From contig NZ_JBHYDX010000028.1 of the NCBI RefSeq assembly GCF_051860505.1, forward strand, positions 8,534 to 72,533: a stretch of DNA of 64,000 nucleotides, read 5' to 3'. Positions 36,310 through 45,830 of the stretch are shown here, piece by piece (positions within the stretch are counted from its first letter, which is position 1; every line of letters begins with the position of its first letter). The stretch comes from Pannonibacter sp051860505. Lineage in GTDB: Bacteria > Pseudomonadota > Alphaproteobacteria > Rhizobiales > Stappiaceae. The notes beneath the pieces are model-generated. The model did not search any database and had not been told where the DNA came from. It was given only the letters and a program-made list of their open reading frames with translations. The position numbers and the translations under genes are program-made.

Positions 36310-37128
36310 ATGCGCCTCACAGTTCGTCACACAACCCGCTACCGCTATGACAGTCCGCTCGCCAATGCGATGCAGCAGCTGCGGCTGACCCCATCGGACT
36401 GTGCCAGCCAGCGGATTCTCAGCTGGTCCATCACAGCGCCGGGCATGGACCGGGCCACCGCCTACCACGATGCCTTTGGCAACCTGGTGCACATGATTTC
36501 CTCGAGCCTGCCGATCGAGGAAGTCGAGATTACGGCGTCCGGCGAGGTGGAAACCGCTGATCTTGCCGGCGTCATCGGCCATGAGGCCGGCGAGGCGCCC
36601 GTGCGGATCTACACGCGTGTCACGTCGCTGACCGAAGCCAATCCGGCAATCCGCAAACTGTCGCAGCTGATCACATCCGACGACCAGATTTCCGGCTGCC
36701 ACGCTCTGATGCACGCCATTCGCGACAAGGTCGGCTATCGCATCGGGGTCACCGAAACCCATGCCTCCGCCATCGAGGCCCTGGCCGCCGGCGAAGGCGT
36801 CTGCCAGGATCATGCCCATATCTTCATTGCTGCCGCGCGCGCCGCCGGTATCCCTGCGCGCTACGTCTCGGGCTACCTTTATCTGGACGAACAGCAGGAG
36901 TCGGAGGCCCATCACGCCTGGGTCGAAGCCTGGCTGGAAGGACTGGGCTGGGTCGGGTTTGATGTCTCCAACGGCTTGTGCCCGACGGATCGCTATATCC
37001 GCTTGACGCTGGGGCTAGACTCGCGCTCCGCTTCTCCGATCCGGGGAATCCGTTTTGGCGGCAAGGAGGAGAACCTTCACGTCGAGGTGGATGTCCTCCG
37101 GGCGGAAGGGCAACAACAGCAGCAATAG
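36310..37128 (+). CDS. Transglutaminase-like cysteine protease of the Anbu operon
   Basis: A protein of 272 residues. An N-terminal beta domain (MRLTVRHTTRYRYDSPLANA) typical of bacterial transglutaminase-like proteins precedes the catalytic core with Cys in GEGVCQDHAHIFIAAAR, His in HHAWVEAW and Asp in WVGFDVSNG. Such enzymes cut or transfer amide bonds. In this operon it could remove or attach the product of the ATP-grasp enzyme. It follows the alpha-E gene by 32 bases. Confidence 0.9.
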   Translation: MRLTVRHTTRYRYDSPLANAMQQLRLTPSDCASQRILSWSITAPGMDRATAYHDAFGNLVHMISSSLPIEEVEITASGEVETADLAGVIGHEAGEAPVRIYTRVTSLTEANPAIRKLSQLITSDDQISGCHALMHAIRDKVGYRIGVTETHASAIEALAAGEGVCQDHAHIFIAAARAAGIPARYVSGYLYLDEQQESEAHHAWVEAWLEGLGWVGFDVSNGLCPTDRYIRLTLGLDSRSASPIRGIRFGGKEENLHVEVDVLRAEGQQQQQ

Positions 37129-37168
37129 CCGCGCCATCCGGGCCGCCGCTATCAGAGGCAGACGATAC

Positions 37169-37900
37169 GTGACTTATTGCGTCGGACTAAAACTGGACCG
37201 GGGGCTGGTGTTCGCCGCCGACACACGCACCAATGCGGGCGTGGACAACATCGCCTGCTTCAAGAAGCTGCACACATGGGAATTGCCCGGCGAGCGCTGT
37301 TTCACGCTGCTGACCGCCGGCAATCTCGCGATCACCCAGTCCGTGGTCACCATCCTGAGCGAACAGATCGCATCTCCGACGCTCAATCCGGTGAATCTCA
37401 TGACCGTCGACACCATGTTCCAGGCCGCCCGGCTGATTGGCCAGGCGGTGCGGGATGTACGCGCCCTCGACGGCGAGGCGCTGGCGACCAACGCAGAGAG
37501 CTTTTTCCTGACAATGATCCTTGGTGGCCAGATCAAGGGCGAGGACCCTCGCCTGTTCCAGATCTATTCAGCCGGCAATTTCATCGAGGCAACGTCGGAT
37601 ACGATGTTCTTCCAGATCGGCGAGCACAAATACGGCAAGCCGATCCTGGACCGGGTGACCCGCCGCGACATGCGGCTGGGCGAGGCCGCCAAGCTGGTCC
37701 TGTTGTCCTTCGACAGCACCTTGCGCTCCAACCTGTCCGTCGGAATGCCCATCGACCTGATGCTCTACAACACGGACAGTTTCACGACCAAGCGCCAGAA
37801 GCGGATCCACAAGGACGATCCCTATTTCCAGACCCTGTCAGCCGCCTGGTCGAGCGCCCTGCGCAAGGCCTTCACGGAAATCGAGGAATTCGAGATCTGA
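37169..37900 (+). CDS. Anbu proteasome-like peptidase
   Basis: A protein of 243 residues of the proteasome/HslV superfamily, Anbu group. The N-terminus TYCVGLKLDRGLVFAADTRT places the nucleophile Thr right after the start residue, with an Asp at mature position 17 and Lys at 31-32 (CFKKLH). DFF-type C-terminal parts such as TKRQKRIHKDDPYFQTLSA match the family. Anbu assembles into an open ring-like or helical particle in studied bacteria; its target is unknown. The GTG start at 37169 is chosen because it puts Thr at position 2; AGAGG lies 10 bases upstream. Confidence 0.92.
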   Translation: MTYCVGLKLDRGLVFAADTRTNAGVDNIACFKKLHTWELPGERCFTLLTAGNLAITQSVVTILSEQIASPTLNPVNLMTVDTMFQAARLIGQAVRDVRALDGEALATNAESFFLTMILGGQIKGEDPRLFQIYSAGNFIEATSDTMFFQIGEHKYGKPILDRVTRRDMRLGEAAKLVLLSFDSTLRSNLSVGMPIDLMLYNTDSFTTKRQKRIHKDDPYFQTLSAAWSSALRKAFTEIEEFEI

Positions 37901-37968
37901 TCAGGGGGCGAAGGCTCGTCCGCCAGAGCCTGCGCCAGAGGCGTGGGGCGGCCGCAGCAGCCTACCGG

Positions 37969-38754
37969 TCAGGCAGAGCGAACCGCAGCAAGGATCAGCG
38001 CCGCAGCGTCATACTCGGTGCGCTTGTAGGTCCGAACACGCCTGGCTTCGTCGTCCTCGCCCCACAGCTCCGCATTCCAGTCTTCATCCACATGCGCCGC
38101 CGCCCACAAGGCCTCGGCGGGATGCTCGCCGCGCGCCAGCAAGAAGCCGATGACGGCTGACCCGGTGATCGAGGTCACCGTGTGCAGGGCCGCCAGTTGC
38201 AGCGGGGTGAAACCATCCAGCAGCCGGCGATAGGCTGCGACAAGGGCATCATCCTGCGCCACATGGGTGACACCGGCGATCAGGCGGAACTGGCCGCCGA
38301 GGGTCCCCCCTACCCTTTCCAGCAGCGGATCCCAGGTCAGTCGCTGGCGTTCGGCCAGACGCTCAGGGTCGCTGGCCCGGTAGCACAGCGCATCATTGCC
38401 GGCATAGCGGGCAATCTCGTCGGCAACCTCGGTGAAACGGATCGACACGGCATCGATGGCGGCATTTGCCATGCGGGTCAGCGGCATCACGCCCGGGTTG
38501 ATGACGGTCTCCTGCGCCTCCCACTCGGCAGCCACAGCTTCGGCCAGCGCCCGGGCAGGCAGGGTGAGCAAATTGCGGGCCGGTGTCTTGACCTGGCGAC
38601 CATCCAGCGTGACGGCAAAGCCGCCTTCAACTTCCGCAATACCGACTGATGTGTAGAAGCGTTTGGGCAGATCCCGCCGGGACAGTTCCCGGGCCCGCTC
38701 GACCGGATCATATTTGGCAAGATCCGCGCTCAGATCCTCGAAAATATCGCGCAT
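37969..38754 (-). CDS. ATP12 family F1-ATPase assembly chaperone
   Basis: A protein of 261 residues matching ATP12: the N-terminal segment RFYTSVGIAEVEGGFAVTLD, DGRQVKTPARNLLTLPA, and the C-terminal signature ITGSAVIGFLLARGEHPAE followed by AAHVDEDWNAELWGED. In mitochondria and alphaproteobacteria it helps assemble the alpha subunit of F1. Its start overlaps the stop of the HAD gene (TGATG), so the two are coupled. Confidence 0.9.
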   Translation of the reverse strand: MRDIFEDLSADLAKYDPVERARELSRRDLPKRFYTSVGIAEVEGGFAVTLDGRQVKTPARNLLTLPARALAEAVAAEWEAQETVINPGVMPLTRMANAAIDAVSIRFTEVADEIARYAGNDALCYRASDPERLAERQRLTWDPLLERVGGTLGGQFRLIAGVTHVAQDDALVAAYRRLLDGFTPLQLAALHTVTSITGSAVIGFLLARGEHPAEALWAAAHVDEDWNAELWGEDDEARRVRTYKRTEYDAAALILAAVRSA

Positions 38755-39434
38755 CAGGCTTTCTCCATGGCCCAGCCGAGCTGGCTTGCCAGCGCGCTTT
38801 CAAGGGCCGAAAAGGTATCGATGATGAGATCCGCGCCGGCCTCTGCGAGCAAGGCGCCCTCATGGTAACCCCAGGTGACGCCAATCGCATGAGCCCCGGC
38901 GGCACGGGCCATCTGCATGTCGAAGCTGGTGTCGCCAATCATCACGGTCCGGGCAAGCTCGGCGCCTGTCTCGGCAACGGCCCGCAGGATCATGTCCGGA
39001 TGGGGTTTTGAAGGGCTCGTATCGGCCGTCTGGATGGTGACGAAGCGCCCCTCCAGACCGTGCACCTGGAGAAGATGCGCAACGCCGCGCCGCGCCTTGC
39101 CGGTGGCAAGGCCAAGCAAGACGTCGCTGCGCGCGCCAAGCCGCTCGACGACCTCGCGTGCGCCAGGATAGAGCGGATCAAAGTCCAGCCCCTGCTCCCG
39201 CCGCTCCCGCTTCGAAGCACGGTAGGCGGCCGCCATCGGCAACACCTTGTCCTGATGCTCGGGACCGACCAGTTGGGCAAAGGCCCGTTCCAGCGACAGT
39301 CCGACGATCGACAGGGCCTCCCGCCTGCCGGGCATGGGAAGGCCTACGGCAGCAAATCCGACCTCAAGACCATGCAGGATGGTCTCCTGACTGTCGACCA
39401 GCGTGCCATCGCAATCAAACAGGATGAGATACAT
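38754..39434 (-). CDS. HAD-IA family phosphatase
   Basis: A protein of 226 residues starting MYLILFDCDGTLVDS (motif I), then GLATGKARRGV (motif II), SKPHPDMIL (motif III) and MIGDTSFDMQMARAAG (motif IV). The cap domain lies at about 15-85. It is a phosphoglycolate-phosphatase-like enzyme of unknown substrate. It lies between rluC and the ATP12 gene, an arrangement I recall as conserved in alphaproteobacteria. Confidence 0.88.
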   Translation of the reverse strand: MYLILFDCDGTLVDSQETILHGLEVGFAAVGLPMPGRREALSIVGLSLERAFAQLVGPEHQDKVLPMAAAYRASKRERREQGLDFDPLYPGAREVVERLGARSDVLLGLATGKARRGVAHLLQVHGLEGRFVTIQTADTSPSKPHPDMILRAVAETGAELARTVMIGDTSFDMQMARAAGAHAIGVTWGYHEGALLAEAGADLIIDTFSALESALASQLGWAMEKA

Positions 39435-39471
39435 GCGGGTAGGTCCATGCCTCAGGCCGGAGGACGGCGGC

Positions 39472-40473
39472 TCAGTCCACTTCGTCCTGCTCTTCGACAT
39501 AGTCGCCGACGTCGAAGCCCAGGAGGTTCCAGGTCTGCTGCATATGCGGCGGCAACGGCGCCGACACATCGATCTTCCCGTGGCCGGACGGATGCGGGAT
39601 GATGATCCGGCGCGCCAGCAGGTGCAGCCGGTTCTGGATGCCGCCGGGCAGCTCCCAGTTCTCGATGTTGAAGTACTTGTCGTCGCCGATGATCGGATGA
39701 CCGATATGCGCCGCATGGGCACGCAGCTGATGCGTGCGGCCGGTGACCGGCTTCATGGTCACCCAGGACAGTTTCTGCGCTGATTGCTCGACCACATTGT
39801 AGAGCGACACGGCGTGTTGCGCCTCGTCCTCGCCATGCCGGGCAATCTTCATCCGCTCCTCGCTCTCGTCCCGGGCCAGGAAGGTCGAGATACGGCCCTG
39901 GCGCGGCCGGGGAACACCGGCGAGCATCGCCCAGTAGATCTTGCGCGTGTTGCGATGGCGGAAGTTCTTCGTCAGTTCCTGCGCCGCCTGACGGGTCTTG
40001 GCCACGAGAATGATGCCCGACGTCTCGCGGTCGAGACGATGCACCAGACGCGGCTTGTTGCCCTTGCTGTCCGTGAAGGCATCGAGCATGCCATCGAGAT
40101 GCCGCTTCAGGCCCGAGCCGCCCTGCACGGCCAGGCCGACCGGCTTGTTCAGCACCATCACCATACTGTCCTCGAACAGCATCATGTCCTCGACGGCCTT
40201 GCGGTCATCGTCGATCAGCTTGCTCGACTTCGGCCGCGCATTCATGCGGTCGTCGGCCTTCAGCTCGATGCCAAGCGGCGGGATGCGCACACTCTGCCCG
40301 ACGGCGAGCCGGGTGGCGCTGTCAGCGCGCTTGCCGTCGACGCGCACCTGACCGGTGCGCAACAGCTTCTGCAGGTGGCCGAAGCCAAGACCCGGGAAGT
40401 GCACCTTGAACCAACGGTCAAGGCGCATGCCGGCCTCGTCGGCGGACACGGTTTTCAGTTCAATACCAGACAT
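39472..40473 (-). CDS. rluC: 23S rRNA pseudouridine synthase, RluC type
   Basis: A protein of 333 residues. An N-terminal S4 domain (MRLDRWFKVHFPGLGFGHLQ) binds RNA; the catalytic domain has the RluA-family motif VHRLDRETSGIILVAKT with the catalytic Asp, and GRTHQLRAHAAHIGHPIIGD. It isomerises uridines in 23S rRNA; the C/D subtype is assigned from the S4 domain and neighbours, not from direct evidence. The 190 bases to crcB carry no clear signal. Confidence 0.88.
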   Translation of the reverse strand: MSGIELKTVSADEAGMRLDRWFKVHFPGLGFGHLQKLLRTGQVRVDGKRADSATRLAVGQSVRIPPLGIELKADDRMNARPKSSKLIDDDRKAVEDMMLFEDSMVMVLNKPVGLAVQGGSGLKRHLDGMLDAFTDSKGNKPRLVHRLDRETSGIILVAKTRQAAQELTKNFRHRNTRKIYWAMLAGVPRPRQGRISTFLARDESEERMKIARHGEDEAQHAVSLYNVVEQSAQKLSWVTMKPVTGRTHQLRAHAAHIGHPIIGDDKYFNIENWELPGGIQNRLHLLARRIIIPHPSGHGKIDVSAPLPPHMQQTWNLLGFDVGDYVEEQDEVD

Positions 40474-40663
40474 ACGGATCTCATTGTGACGCGGCAGCCC
40501 TTGCAGCCCATGCCGCCAGACCGGACGCTGTCCAGCGCTGTGACCAGTGTCGCAGCCGGGCTAGAAAAAAGCGATGCCCGACCGTGGTCTGCCACAGCCT
40601 ATTGTCATTGCGCCTCTCATAAGCGCGCAAGGGCAAATTGGCAAAGGAATTCCTCAGAAAGCC

Positions 40664-41041
40664 TCAACTGACGGCACGCGCCAGGGCCAGACCGGCAAAA
40701 AGCGCGGCGATGGAGACCACGACAGAGGCGAGCACGTACGTGAGTGCCAGATGCGTATCGCCCCGCTCCCAAAGCGCTGAAACATCCAGGGAAAAGGCGG
40801 AGAAAGTGGTGAACCCGCCAAGAACTCCGGTCGCAAAGAACAACCGCAGACCGGTTGGCAGGCCGCCGGTCTGGCGCGTCAGCCAGCCAATGAACAGGCC
40901 CATGACCAGCGAGCCGACAATGTTCACGGTCAGCGTCGCATAGGGAAAGCCCGTGCCCAGCAGGCGCGGCACATGGGTGTTCACCCCATGTCTGAGCCCT
41001 GCACCAATCGCCCCGCCAAGCATCACCAGAAGATAGTCCAC
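40664..41041 (-). CDS. crcB: CrcB/Fluc fluoride channel
   Basis: A protein of 125 residues with four membrane segments. It starts VDYLLVMLGGAIGAGLRHG and has the Fluc signatures ATLTVNIVGSLVMG (conserved Asn) and GGFTTFSAFSLD (the TTFS pore and central sodium site). It exports fluoride as a dimer. A GTG at 41041 gives the family N-terminus; the ATG at 41116 would add 25 residues and overlap the upstream gene. It lies 25 bases after the desaturase-like gene. Confidence 0.9.
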   Translation of the reverse strand: MDYLLVMLGGAIGAGLRHGVNTHVPRLLGTGFPYATLTVNIVGSLVMGLFIGWLTRQTGGLPTGLRLFFATGVLGGFTTFSAFSLDVSALWERGDTHLALTYVLASVVVSIAALFAGLALARAVS

Positions 41042-41066
41042 GTTGTTCCAGTCTCTCGAAACCGGC

Positions 41067-41858
41067 TCAGTCCGGAGCCTTTCCCACATTCCCGTCCGTT
41101 GTGGACGCAGCTTCAAAGGTCTTCACGGTCTCATCATAGCGAGGGTCGATGGTGCCGCAAATCCGGTCCCAGAATGAGAAGAAGTTGGCGTAATTGTACT
41201 TGAAGCGCGAATGATGCTGGTCGTGGAAGGTCACACAGACCATCGGCGAGGGCATGCGCGACAAGGGCGAGGCATAGAACTCGAAGCCGGAGTGTCCAAT
41301 CGTGCCGTTGAAGTGGTCCCAGAGCCGGTGCGCGATCAGCACTTCCACCGGAATCGGCAGGACCAGCGGCGCCCAGAGGTAATAGCTCTGCATCACGAAC
41401 GCATCGACCAGGTCGTCGCTGTAGGTGCTCCAGACCGTCGGGGCGACGGAGCGATGATGCTCGGCATGGAACCGGTACATCAGCGGCGTGTGCATGAACC
41501 GGTGCGCCCAGTAGAACCAGGCATCGAAGACGACCACAGACACCACAAACATCACGATGACCGACCACCATGACAGGTCCAGCGGCGTCACGAATGTATA
41601 GCCCTTTACCGACAGGAAGATGCCGCCCGCCATGCAGCCGGCTGTCACCAGCAGCGAGATCACGCTCTGGCGGATTTCCCGCGCCTTGCGCTTTTCCCCG
41701 CGCCGGCCCTGCTGGATCCGGCGGTCCGGATGGCGATTCTGGATCGCGACCAGAACCCACCCGGTCAGAAAATAGAGCGCAACATTGATGGCGTAGACGG
41801 CCGCCCAATAGGGCAGGAATTCGAGTAAAACTCCGCCGGCACTCGTCAGTCCAGTCAT
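41067..41858 (-). CDS. Sterol desaturase/fatty acid hydroxylase family membrane protein
   Basis: A protein of 263 residues with four or so membrane segments and the three His boxes of the di-iron family: WAHRFMHTPL, FHAEHHRSV and FHDQHHSRF. These enzymes hydroxylate or desaturate lipids at the membrane face; the substrate is unknown. GAGGCAGAGCG precedes the ATG at 41858; the frame extends to 41927. It lies between the patatin gene and crcB. Confidence 0.88.
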   Translation of the reverse strand: MTGLTSAGGVLLEFLPYWAAVYAINVALYFLTGWVLVAIQNRHPDRRIQQGRRGEKRKAREIRQSVISLLVTAGCMAGGIFLSVKGYTFVTPLDLSWWSVIVMFVVSVVVFDAWFYWAHRFMHTPLMYRFHAEHHRSVAPTVWSTYSDDLVDAFVMQSYYLWAPLVLPIPVEVLIAHRLWDHFNGTIGHSGFEFYASPLSRMPSPMVCVTFHDQHHSRFKYNYANFFSFWDRICGTIDPRYDETVKTFEAASTTDGNVGKAPD

Positions 41859-42032
41859 CCGCTCTGCCTCTTCGTCCGCCCGCAACAGGCCCGGTGCCGG
41901 ATCACAAGGCCGTCCGGTACAGGACACTCAGGTCATTGCCGATCCTGTGTCCTTCATAGACCGGGGAAAGCAGACCTGAAAAGGCCATACGAGCGTAAAA
42001 CCGGCTGCCACGGCCGGCGAAGCCTGTCGTCT

Positions 42033-44417
42033 TCAGTCCAGCCGGGCTGCAATCAGAGCCTCGATTGACGGGATCAGCTCCGGATCGGAGGCGAGGAACG
42101 GCCTCTCCTCCTCGATAATTGCCTGGAACAGCCGGCGACGCAGACCACGCACCTGGTCTTCCGGCAGGCGTTTGACCTGAATGGACGACTGAAGGATCGC
42201 GACAAGCCGATCAGCGGCCGTCAGCCGCCCCCAGAGATAATCATGCTCGCGCCAGGACCGGTTGAAAAAGGCACCAAACGTGTTCAGCGCCGAGCCCTTC
42301 AACTGAAACCCTTCGTCCAGCAACGAACTGGCATCGCGTGGACTGATCCGGTCGACCAGGGTCTCGTTGACTTCGGAGAAATCATTGCGCTGGAACACCG
42401 GCAACGTGATCAGGTCGTAGAAGGCAAAGCCGATATAGGCACGCGTCAGTTCGCGGCGCAGCAGCGGGACAAGATAAGTGAACGACATGACAGCAAAGAC
42501 GTCATCATGCAGCCGGTCCAGATTGACCAGCCCCATGTGGCGGCCGATCTGCTCCATCACCGCTTCGAGATGCGACAGGTCGATGCTGCCACCTCCCACC
42601 GCCAGTTCGGCCGCAGCCTCGGCGATTTCGAACGGATAGGACTGCGCCGACCAGCAACCCTGCAGCTTGTCGATCTGTTCATAGAGTTCGCGCTTCAACG
42701 CATCGAGGTCATCGGGCTTCTGGGCTGCAACCTCATGCGCCCGCGACTGATAGAAACTGTTCAGCTTGCGCACGACAAAACGCAGGCGACGGATGCGGTA
42801 GTCGACATCAAGCAACCTGAGGAAGGCGATGATCCGGTCCGGGCGTGCAGGCGGTTCCGCTTTCGATCGGCCGTGGCCTTGCCCCTCAACGACGGACGCG
42901 TCGCGGAGAAACGTCCGCATGGCTTCGATGACATCCTCCTCCTGAAGGATCACACCTGCACGCGCCGAAAGCGCTGCAATCAGGCTGGAAACACGCTCCG
43001 CCAACGCTTGCAGCTTCAGCGTCTGGTAGCCCAGATGCGCGTAGCCGGCCTGACGATGTGCAGCTTCATTGGCGGCAGTCCGGCACTGGGTCAGTTCCTC
43101 GATGGTCAAAGGCTTATCGCCGGCATCCGGCAGGATCCGCGCGACTTCGCGCTCAACCATCGGTTCCGTATCGGCGATCACCTCGGCAAGACGGCGGGCG
43201 CGACGATTTCGCGCCTCGATGGCCCGCAGATCATCGCCAATCGGCTCATTGCGCGGGATATGAGCCAGAGACGACAGGATCACCCGGAAAAAGCCGGGCA
43301 CGCTGTCGCCGTCAGGCAGCTTGCCGCGCTCGCCGCTTGATGGCACTGGATCGACATAGACCAGACGCCGGGCCACTTCACGCGTTGCCGGACGTTCGCC
43401 AATGGCTGCGATCACCGGTGCGAAGGGCTTGTTCATGACGACGCTGCCATCAACAAAGGCACGGCGCAGGAGATCATCCTCGGTTCCGCCGAGGATGCCG
43501 GTCAGGAAGGACATGCGGGTGTCCCAGGTCTCGCCACGCTCGGCCAGAACCTTGTCCATCTCGCCGATTGTCGCCGGCGGAAAGGCGCCCGGGAAGCTGG
43601 ACGTTGCCCTTGCGGCAAAGACATGTGCCGGTGCGAAGGCCGGTGTGAACTGGCTGTCCAGAACGCCCGGTGTCCGGTGATGGCAGGAGAACTTCAGGAT
43701 CCGGCGATGCTCGCGTTCATCGATATAGACGGGTTCGTCAATGCGGATCCTTTGGCTGCGGCCATGATAGTCCGTCAGCGTCACGAACAGATCAAGGGTC
43801 TGGCCATTGGGCACCAGCGTTGCCTTCGAGCGCCAGTCCCTGTCCATCTCGCGGCAGGCATCCAGCATCCAGCCAATGTAGCGTTCCCCGGAAAAGGGCG
43901 GCGTGAACCAGCGCGACTGGGTCAGGAGCCGCAGCTTCTCCCGCGTCTCGGCGCTGGTGATCTGCGCCTTGAGGCCTGAGGTGATCATCCGGTCAATGAC
44001 CGGCGACATGCCGCTTTTGAGGAACCTCGACAATCCGTCCTGCGGCTGCGCCAGCCTGGTGACATCGGCATTCTCGAGCCACAGGTTGCGATGGGCATCC
44101 AGCGGCAGGTCATGGGCGATGGCTCGGGCCAGCATGACGCCGTTGACCCCGCCCGCAGATGCGCCGGCAATCGTGTCGACAACCACCCGGACGTTGATAT
44201 CCGGATCATAGGCCTGCAGCAACGCGATGTAGGCGCGTGTCGTGGGAGACAGCAGAGAGCAGCTTGCCTCATCCTCGAGGTCGAGCGGCTCGCGCGCGCC
44301 ATGGCAGCTCGACGCCTTGACCAGGTTGAGGATCTCGCGGCTGACCCCATGCATGTAGATCGCCAGCGATACGCCGCCGTAGAAGACCAGCGCCAGGCGG
44401 ATCTCGATCTGCTTCAT
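42033..44417 (-). CDS. Patatin-like phospholipase with DUF3376 domain
   Basis: A protein of 794 residues. The patatin domain has an N-terminal RLALVFYGGVSLAIYMHGV (oxyanion glycines), the nucleophile in AGASAGGVNG, and the second catalytic residue in FVDGSVVMNKPF, which has DGS where the usual motif is DGG or DGA. The C-terminal half is the DUF3376 region found in such proteins of actinobacteria and alphaproteobacteria. It should be a serine lipase or phospholipase. GGGGGCC lies before the ATG at 44417. There is no signal peptide. Confidence 0.88.
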   Translation of the reverse strand: MKQIEIRLALVFYGGVSLAIYMHGVSREILNLVKASSCHGAREPLDLEDEASCSLLSPTTRAYIALLQAYDPDINVRVVVDTIAGASAGGVNGVMLARAIAHDLPLDAHRNLWLENADVTRLAQPQDGLSRFLKSGMSPVIDRMITSGLKAQITSAETREKLRLLTQSRWFTPPFSGERYIGWMLDACREMDRDWRSKATLVPNGQTLDLFVTLTDYHGRSQRIRIDEPVYIDEREHRRILKFSCHHRTPGVLDSQFTPAFAPAHVFAARATSSFPGAFPPATIGEMDKVLAERGETWDTRMSFLTGILGGTEDDLLRRAFVDGSVVMNKPFAPVIAAIGERPATREVARRLVYVDPVPSSGERGKLPDGDSVPGFFRVILSSLAHIPRNEPIGDDLRAIEARNRRARRLAEVIADTEPMVEREVARILPDAGDKPLTIEELTQCRTAANEAAHRQAGYAHLGYQTLKLQALAERVSSLIAALSARAGVILQEEDVIEAMRTFLRDASVVEGQGHGRSKAEPPARPDRIIAFLRLLDVDYRIRRLRFVVRKLNSFYQSRAHEVAAQKPDDLDALKRELYEQIDKLQGCWSAQSYPFEIAEAAAELAVGGGSIDLSHLEAVMEQIGRHMGLVNLDRLHDDVFAVMSFTYLVPLLRRELTRAYIGFAFYDLITLPVFQRNDFSEVNETLVDRISPRDASSLLDEGFQLKGSALNTFGAFFNRSWREHDYLWGRLTAADRLVAILQSSIQVKRLPEDQVRGLRRRLFQAIIEEERPFLASDPELIPSIEALIAARLD

Positions 44418-44519
44418 GATGGCCCCCGATCCCAAGGATGCAGCGCCCCCCGGCGCGCCTCCTCCTCCAGCCCTATCTAGCCACGGCGGGTATTTCGGCT
44501 TTGCTAAGAGTGGAAAAAT

Positions 44520-45827
44520 CTAGTCCCGGCGACGCTCGCGGCGCAACCTTGCCCAATAGTCGAGCCGCTTGCGGATTTCCCGCTCGAAGCCGCGCTCCGG
44601 CGGATCATAGAAGGTCTGCCGGCCCATGCTGTCCGGAAAATAGTCCTGACCGGAGAACCCGTCCGGAGCATCATGGTCATAAGCATACCCCTCGCCATAG
44701 CCTTCGGTCTTCATCAGCTTGGTCGGCGCATTCAGGATATGCTTGGGTGGCAGCAGCGACCCATTGGCCTTGGCAGCCCGCACCGCCGCCTTGTAGGCCA
44801 CATAGACGCCGTTGGATTTCGGGGCCGTCGCAAGATAGACGACACATTGCGCCAGCGCCAGTTCCCCTTCGGGAGAGCCGAGCATCTGATAGGCATCGCG
44901 TGCCGCATTCGCCTGCACCACCGCCTGGGGATCGGCCAGGCCGATATCCTCGACCGCCATGCGGATCAGGCGCCGGGCGAGATACATCGGATCCTCGCCG
45001 CCATCCAGCATGCGGCAGAACCAGTAGAGCGCCGCATCAGGGTCAGACCCGCGCACGGACTTATGCAGTGCCGAAATGAGATTGTAGTGGCCGTCCTGAC
45101 CTTTGTCGTAGATCGGGGCGCGCCGCTGCACGATGTCCTGCAGCCGGGCCGCATCAAACACCTCGCCGGGCTGCGCTGCCCGCCAGACGTCCTCTGCCAG
45201 TGTCAGGGAAGAGCGTCCGTCGCCATCGGCCATGCGGATCAGGACAGCCCGTGCCTCAGCGTCCAGCGGGAGCGGGCGCCCCTCCTCGGTCTCCGCGCGG
45301 TCCAGCAGCTTGCCAATGGCCTCCGCATCCAGCGAACGGAAGGTCATCACATGGGAGCGGGACAACAGCGCCGCGTTGAGCTCGAAGGACGGGTTCTCCG
45401 TCGTCGCCCCCACCAGCGTGATCGTGCCGTCTTCCATCACCGGCAGGAAACTGTCCTGCTGGGCCCGGTTGAAACGGTGGATCTCATCGACGAACAGCAG
45501 CGTTCCGCGTCCGGCGAGCCGCCGCACCCGTGCCGTCTCGAACACCTTCTTCAGATCGGCAACGCCGGTGAAGATCGCCGAGACCTGTTCGAAGCCGAGA
45601 TCCGTGGCATCGGCCAAGAGCCGCGCAATCGTCGTCTTGCCGGTGCCAGGTGGCCCCCAGAAGATCAGAGAGCCAAGCGTCCGGGTGCGCAGCATGCGCG
45701 ACAAGGTGCCATCGGGGCCGAGCAGGTGATCCTGCCCGACGACATCGTCCAGACGCCGGGGGCGCAGCCGGTCGGCAAGCGGCCTCGGGCCGCTGGGTCC
45801 TTCGGGCGCGGCGAACAGGTCCCCCAT
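44520..45827 (-). CDS. rarA: Replication-associated recombination protein A
   Basis: A protein of 435 residues, an AAA+ ATPase: RLRPRRLDDVVGQDHLLG, Walker A WGPPGTGKTT, Walker B LLFVDEIHRFN, sensor VGATTENPSFELN. The C-terminal MgsA/RarA tetramerisation region is present (ILNAPTKLMKTEGYGEGYAY). It acts at stalled replication forks. It starts three bases after the stop of the degQ-like gene, so the two form an operon. Confidence 0.94.
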   Translation of the reverse strand: MGDLFAAPEGPSGPRPLADRLRPRRLDDVVGQDHLLGPDGTLSRMLRTRTLGSLIFWGPPGTGKTTIARLLADATDLGFEQVSAIFTGVADLKKVFETARVRRLAGRGTLLFVDEIHRFNRAQQDSFLPVMEDGTITLVGATTENPSFELNAALLSRSHVMTFRSLDAEAIGKLLDRAETEEGRPLPLDAEARAVLIRMADGDGRSSLTLAEDVWRAAQPGEVFDAARLQDIVQRRAPIYDKGQDGHYNLISALHKSVRGSDPDAALYWFCRMLDGGEDPMYLARRLIRMAVEDIGLADPQAVVQANAARDAYQMLGSPEGELALAQCVVYLATAPKSNGVYVAYKAAVRAAKANGSLLPPKHILNAPTKLMKTEGYGEGYAYDHDAPDGFSGQDYFPDSMGRQTFYDPPERGFEREIRKRLDYWARLRRERRRD

Positions 45828-45830
45828 GGC

